Origin: Deltaproteobacteria bacterium
GTDB taxonomy: Bacteria; Desulfobacterota; Desulfarculia; Adiutricales; Adiutricaceae
DNA: 7,706 nt
NCBI GenBank assembly: GCA_031267005.1
Contig: JAIRZX010000660.1
Coordinates: 1-7,706 of the forward strand
Reading direction: 5' to 3'
The translations under genes were made by a program, and so were the position numbers. Shown piece after piece: positions 6,334 through 7,706 of the stretch. The notes beneath the pieces are model-generated. The model was not told the DNA's origin, searched no databases, and saw only the letters and a list, made by a program, of their open reading frames with translations. Every line of letters starts with the position of its first letter. Position 1 is the stretch's first letter.

Positions 6334-6421
6334 TTTCGGGCCGTAACCATGGGAAAATGCATACAGTGTCTTAAACCCGTCGCCGGGCTAACGATTCAAG
6401 GGCGCAAAGAACGAGGCTCTC

Positions 6422-6616
6422 ATGACCGACCTGGAAAACAAGGATATGAGGAAAATCGGTCTTGATATAGCCAACTTTTCGCGTTTGCGGGAGGAATGTT
6501 ATGTTTACGTCGACAAGACCGATTTCGTGCAAAGGATATTATCCGAGGGAGTTCCTCACTTTTTCCTTTCCCGGCCCAGGCGGTTCGGAAAGACCCTCCT
6601 GATCGATACCCTATGA
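6422..6616 (+). CDS. N-terminal piece of a frameshifted AAA-ATPase-like protein (Walker A half)
   Basis: Sixty-four codons from ATG 6422 to TGA 6614-6616. The sequence holds RKIGLDIANFSRLREECYVYVDKTDF and then FLSRPRRFGKTLLIDTL (residues 48-64), which is the N-terminal landmark and Walker A-type loop (Lys57) of the AAA-ATPase-like family PF09820. GAGG at 6413-6416, 5 nt before the ATG, is a fair ribosome site. An internal ATG at 6446 (MRKIGLDIANF) is closer to the family's usual start. The reading continues in the +1 frame from GAG 6615, so this and the next entry are one gene split by a single base. The protein made from this piece alone would lack Walker B and be inactive. Confidence 0.8.
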   Translation: MTDLENKDMRKIGLDIANFSRLREECYVYVDKTDFVQRILSEGVPHFFLSRPRRFGKTLLIDTL

Positions 6617-7706
6617 GGAAGCCGCTATCGGAAGGAAGGAGCTCTTTTCCGGACTCGCGATTGACAGGTTAAGGGGAGACAGCGAGTGGCCTCGTTCGCA
6701 CGTGCTGAGGATCAGCATGAATTCGTTCGGGGACGATCCGGCACTGTTGGACAGAAAACTTACGGAATATTTGCATTTATTCGCGCGGAAAAGGGGATTT
6801 GATATCCCCGGCCAGAGTTCAGACGTGAGTCTCTATCAGGTTATTGAATTTTTGTCGGACAATTTTGATACTGTCCCGTTAGTCACCCAAAAAATCCGCA
6901 GGCAAGACGGCCTTTCAGCTGACAGGATGAAAATAATCGTATTGATTGATGAATACGATGCGCCTATAATCAACAATATAACCAATACAGAAAGAGTGGA
7001 AATAGCAAAAGAGACGCTTCACGGATTTTATAACGCTTTGAAATCCTGCGAAAATATGATTGACCGTATTTTCATTACAGGCATAACGAAATTCTCGCAA
7101 TTATCATTGTTTTCTGCTTTGAATAACCTTGAAGATATTTCATTTGATCCGGAATATTCAACAATTTGCGGTTTTACTTTTGATGAAATCAATGATTTCT
7201 ATTCGCCTAACATTGACTCATGCCTCGAAATAATGCGAAATGACAAAAAATTTGGTTCTGGCTTTACCAAGGAAAAATTGATTGACAGACTCCGAGAATG
7301 GTATGACGGTTATAGCTGGGACGGTGATATACATGTCATAAATCCTCTTTCATTCCAAAAATTCCTTAAGAACCGTAACTTCGGAAATTTCTGGAGCCTA
7401 ACGGGCGTAACGAACCTAATCCACAAAATCAATCTAAAGGAAGATATTTTCCATTCAGTATTTAAAGGGAAGACCAGATTCAAAGGAAGCATATCAATCC
7501 AGGATGTTGGGAAAATCGATCCTGCCGCACTGATGCTTCAGACAGGTTACCTTACCGTCCGTTCCCAACAGATTACCAGTACGGCTTCCAAACTGATTCT
7601 GGCTATCCCTAACCGTGAAGTCGGAATGACCGTCATGGAAGAATATGTTAATTCACGCGTACTTCCGTCTGTTTCAGTCATCAAGGACGGTTTTACTCCC
7701 CGGAAA
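6615..7706 (+). CDS. AAA-ATPase-like protein, body in the shifted frame (3' end beyond window)
   Basis: The frame starting GAG GAA GCC at 6615 stays open to the last base (364 codons) and continues the Walker A piece: EEAAIGRKELFSGLAI is what follows Walker A in this family. In residue numbers of the restored protein (from ATG 6422): Walker B MKIIVLIDEYDAPI (169-182), sensor-like FITGITKFSQLSLFSALNN (217-235), a CGFTFDEI element, WYDGY (293-297) and QTGYLTV (373-379) followed by AIPNREVG. This matches the AAA-ATPase-like domain (PF09820). The C-terminal PD-(D/E)XK domain expected in the family (PF08011) would lie just outside the window. If translated alone, the likely start is ATG 6717. Base use is clearly more AT-rich after about 6880 than in the first part. 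The function of the family is not established; roles in mobile elements or host interaction are guesses. Confidence 0.85.

Overview
This 7.7-kb window looks like a gene-poor accessory stretch of a bacterial chromosome. Only two complete genes of recognisable type are present. One is a DeoR-family regulator (minus strand, 1295-2050). The other is a long single-pass membrane protein that resembles SrfA-family proteins (minus strand, 3358-4716). The middle of the window (about 320-5100) is very GC-rich, the right end (about 5640-7706) is much more AT-rich, and the two are joined by repeats and mobile-element debris. The SrfA-like protein and the AAA-ATPase genes at both ends would fit a Gram-negative, host- or anaerobe-associated bacterium such as a Desulfobacterota-type organism. 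That placement is an inference with low confidence.

Layout, left to right: (1) 1-237, the C-terminal end of an ATPase with a PD-(D/E)XK nuclease-like tail. (2) 238-1294, no convincing gene but several decayed repeats: two 47-bp copies carrying hairpins that resemble IS200/IS605 right ends, a perfect GC-rich hairpin, and a degenerate pair of about 63-bp repeats spaced about 100 bp apart. (3) 1295-2050, the DeoR-type repressor. (4) 2051-3357, 1.3 kb of GC-rich DNA without a supportable gene. (5) 3358-4716, the SrfA-like protein, with a near-consensus sigma-70 promoter placed so that its mRNA would start almost exactly at the ATG. (6) 4717-5847, non-coding DNA with a dense cluster of hairpins (about 5460-5650), possible IS-end sequence and a perfect 26-bp tandem duplication. 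(7) 5848-6333, the N-terminal part of an IS200/IS605 TnpB gene with three in-frame stops. (8) 6422-7706, an AAA-ATPase-like gene (DUF1703-type architecture) broken by one frameshift just after Walker A and running off the window end.

There is little sign of genes acting together. The DeoR regulator has no adjacent sugar-metabolism gene in view, and the SrfA-like gene lacks SrfB/SrfC partners on its downstream side. I did not find a convincing new defence or mobile system. The items most worth checking are the structured non-coding segment, the leaderless promoter arrangement, and the CTA-TGA frameshift in the ATPase gene, which most likely reflects decay.
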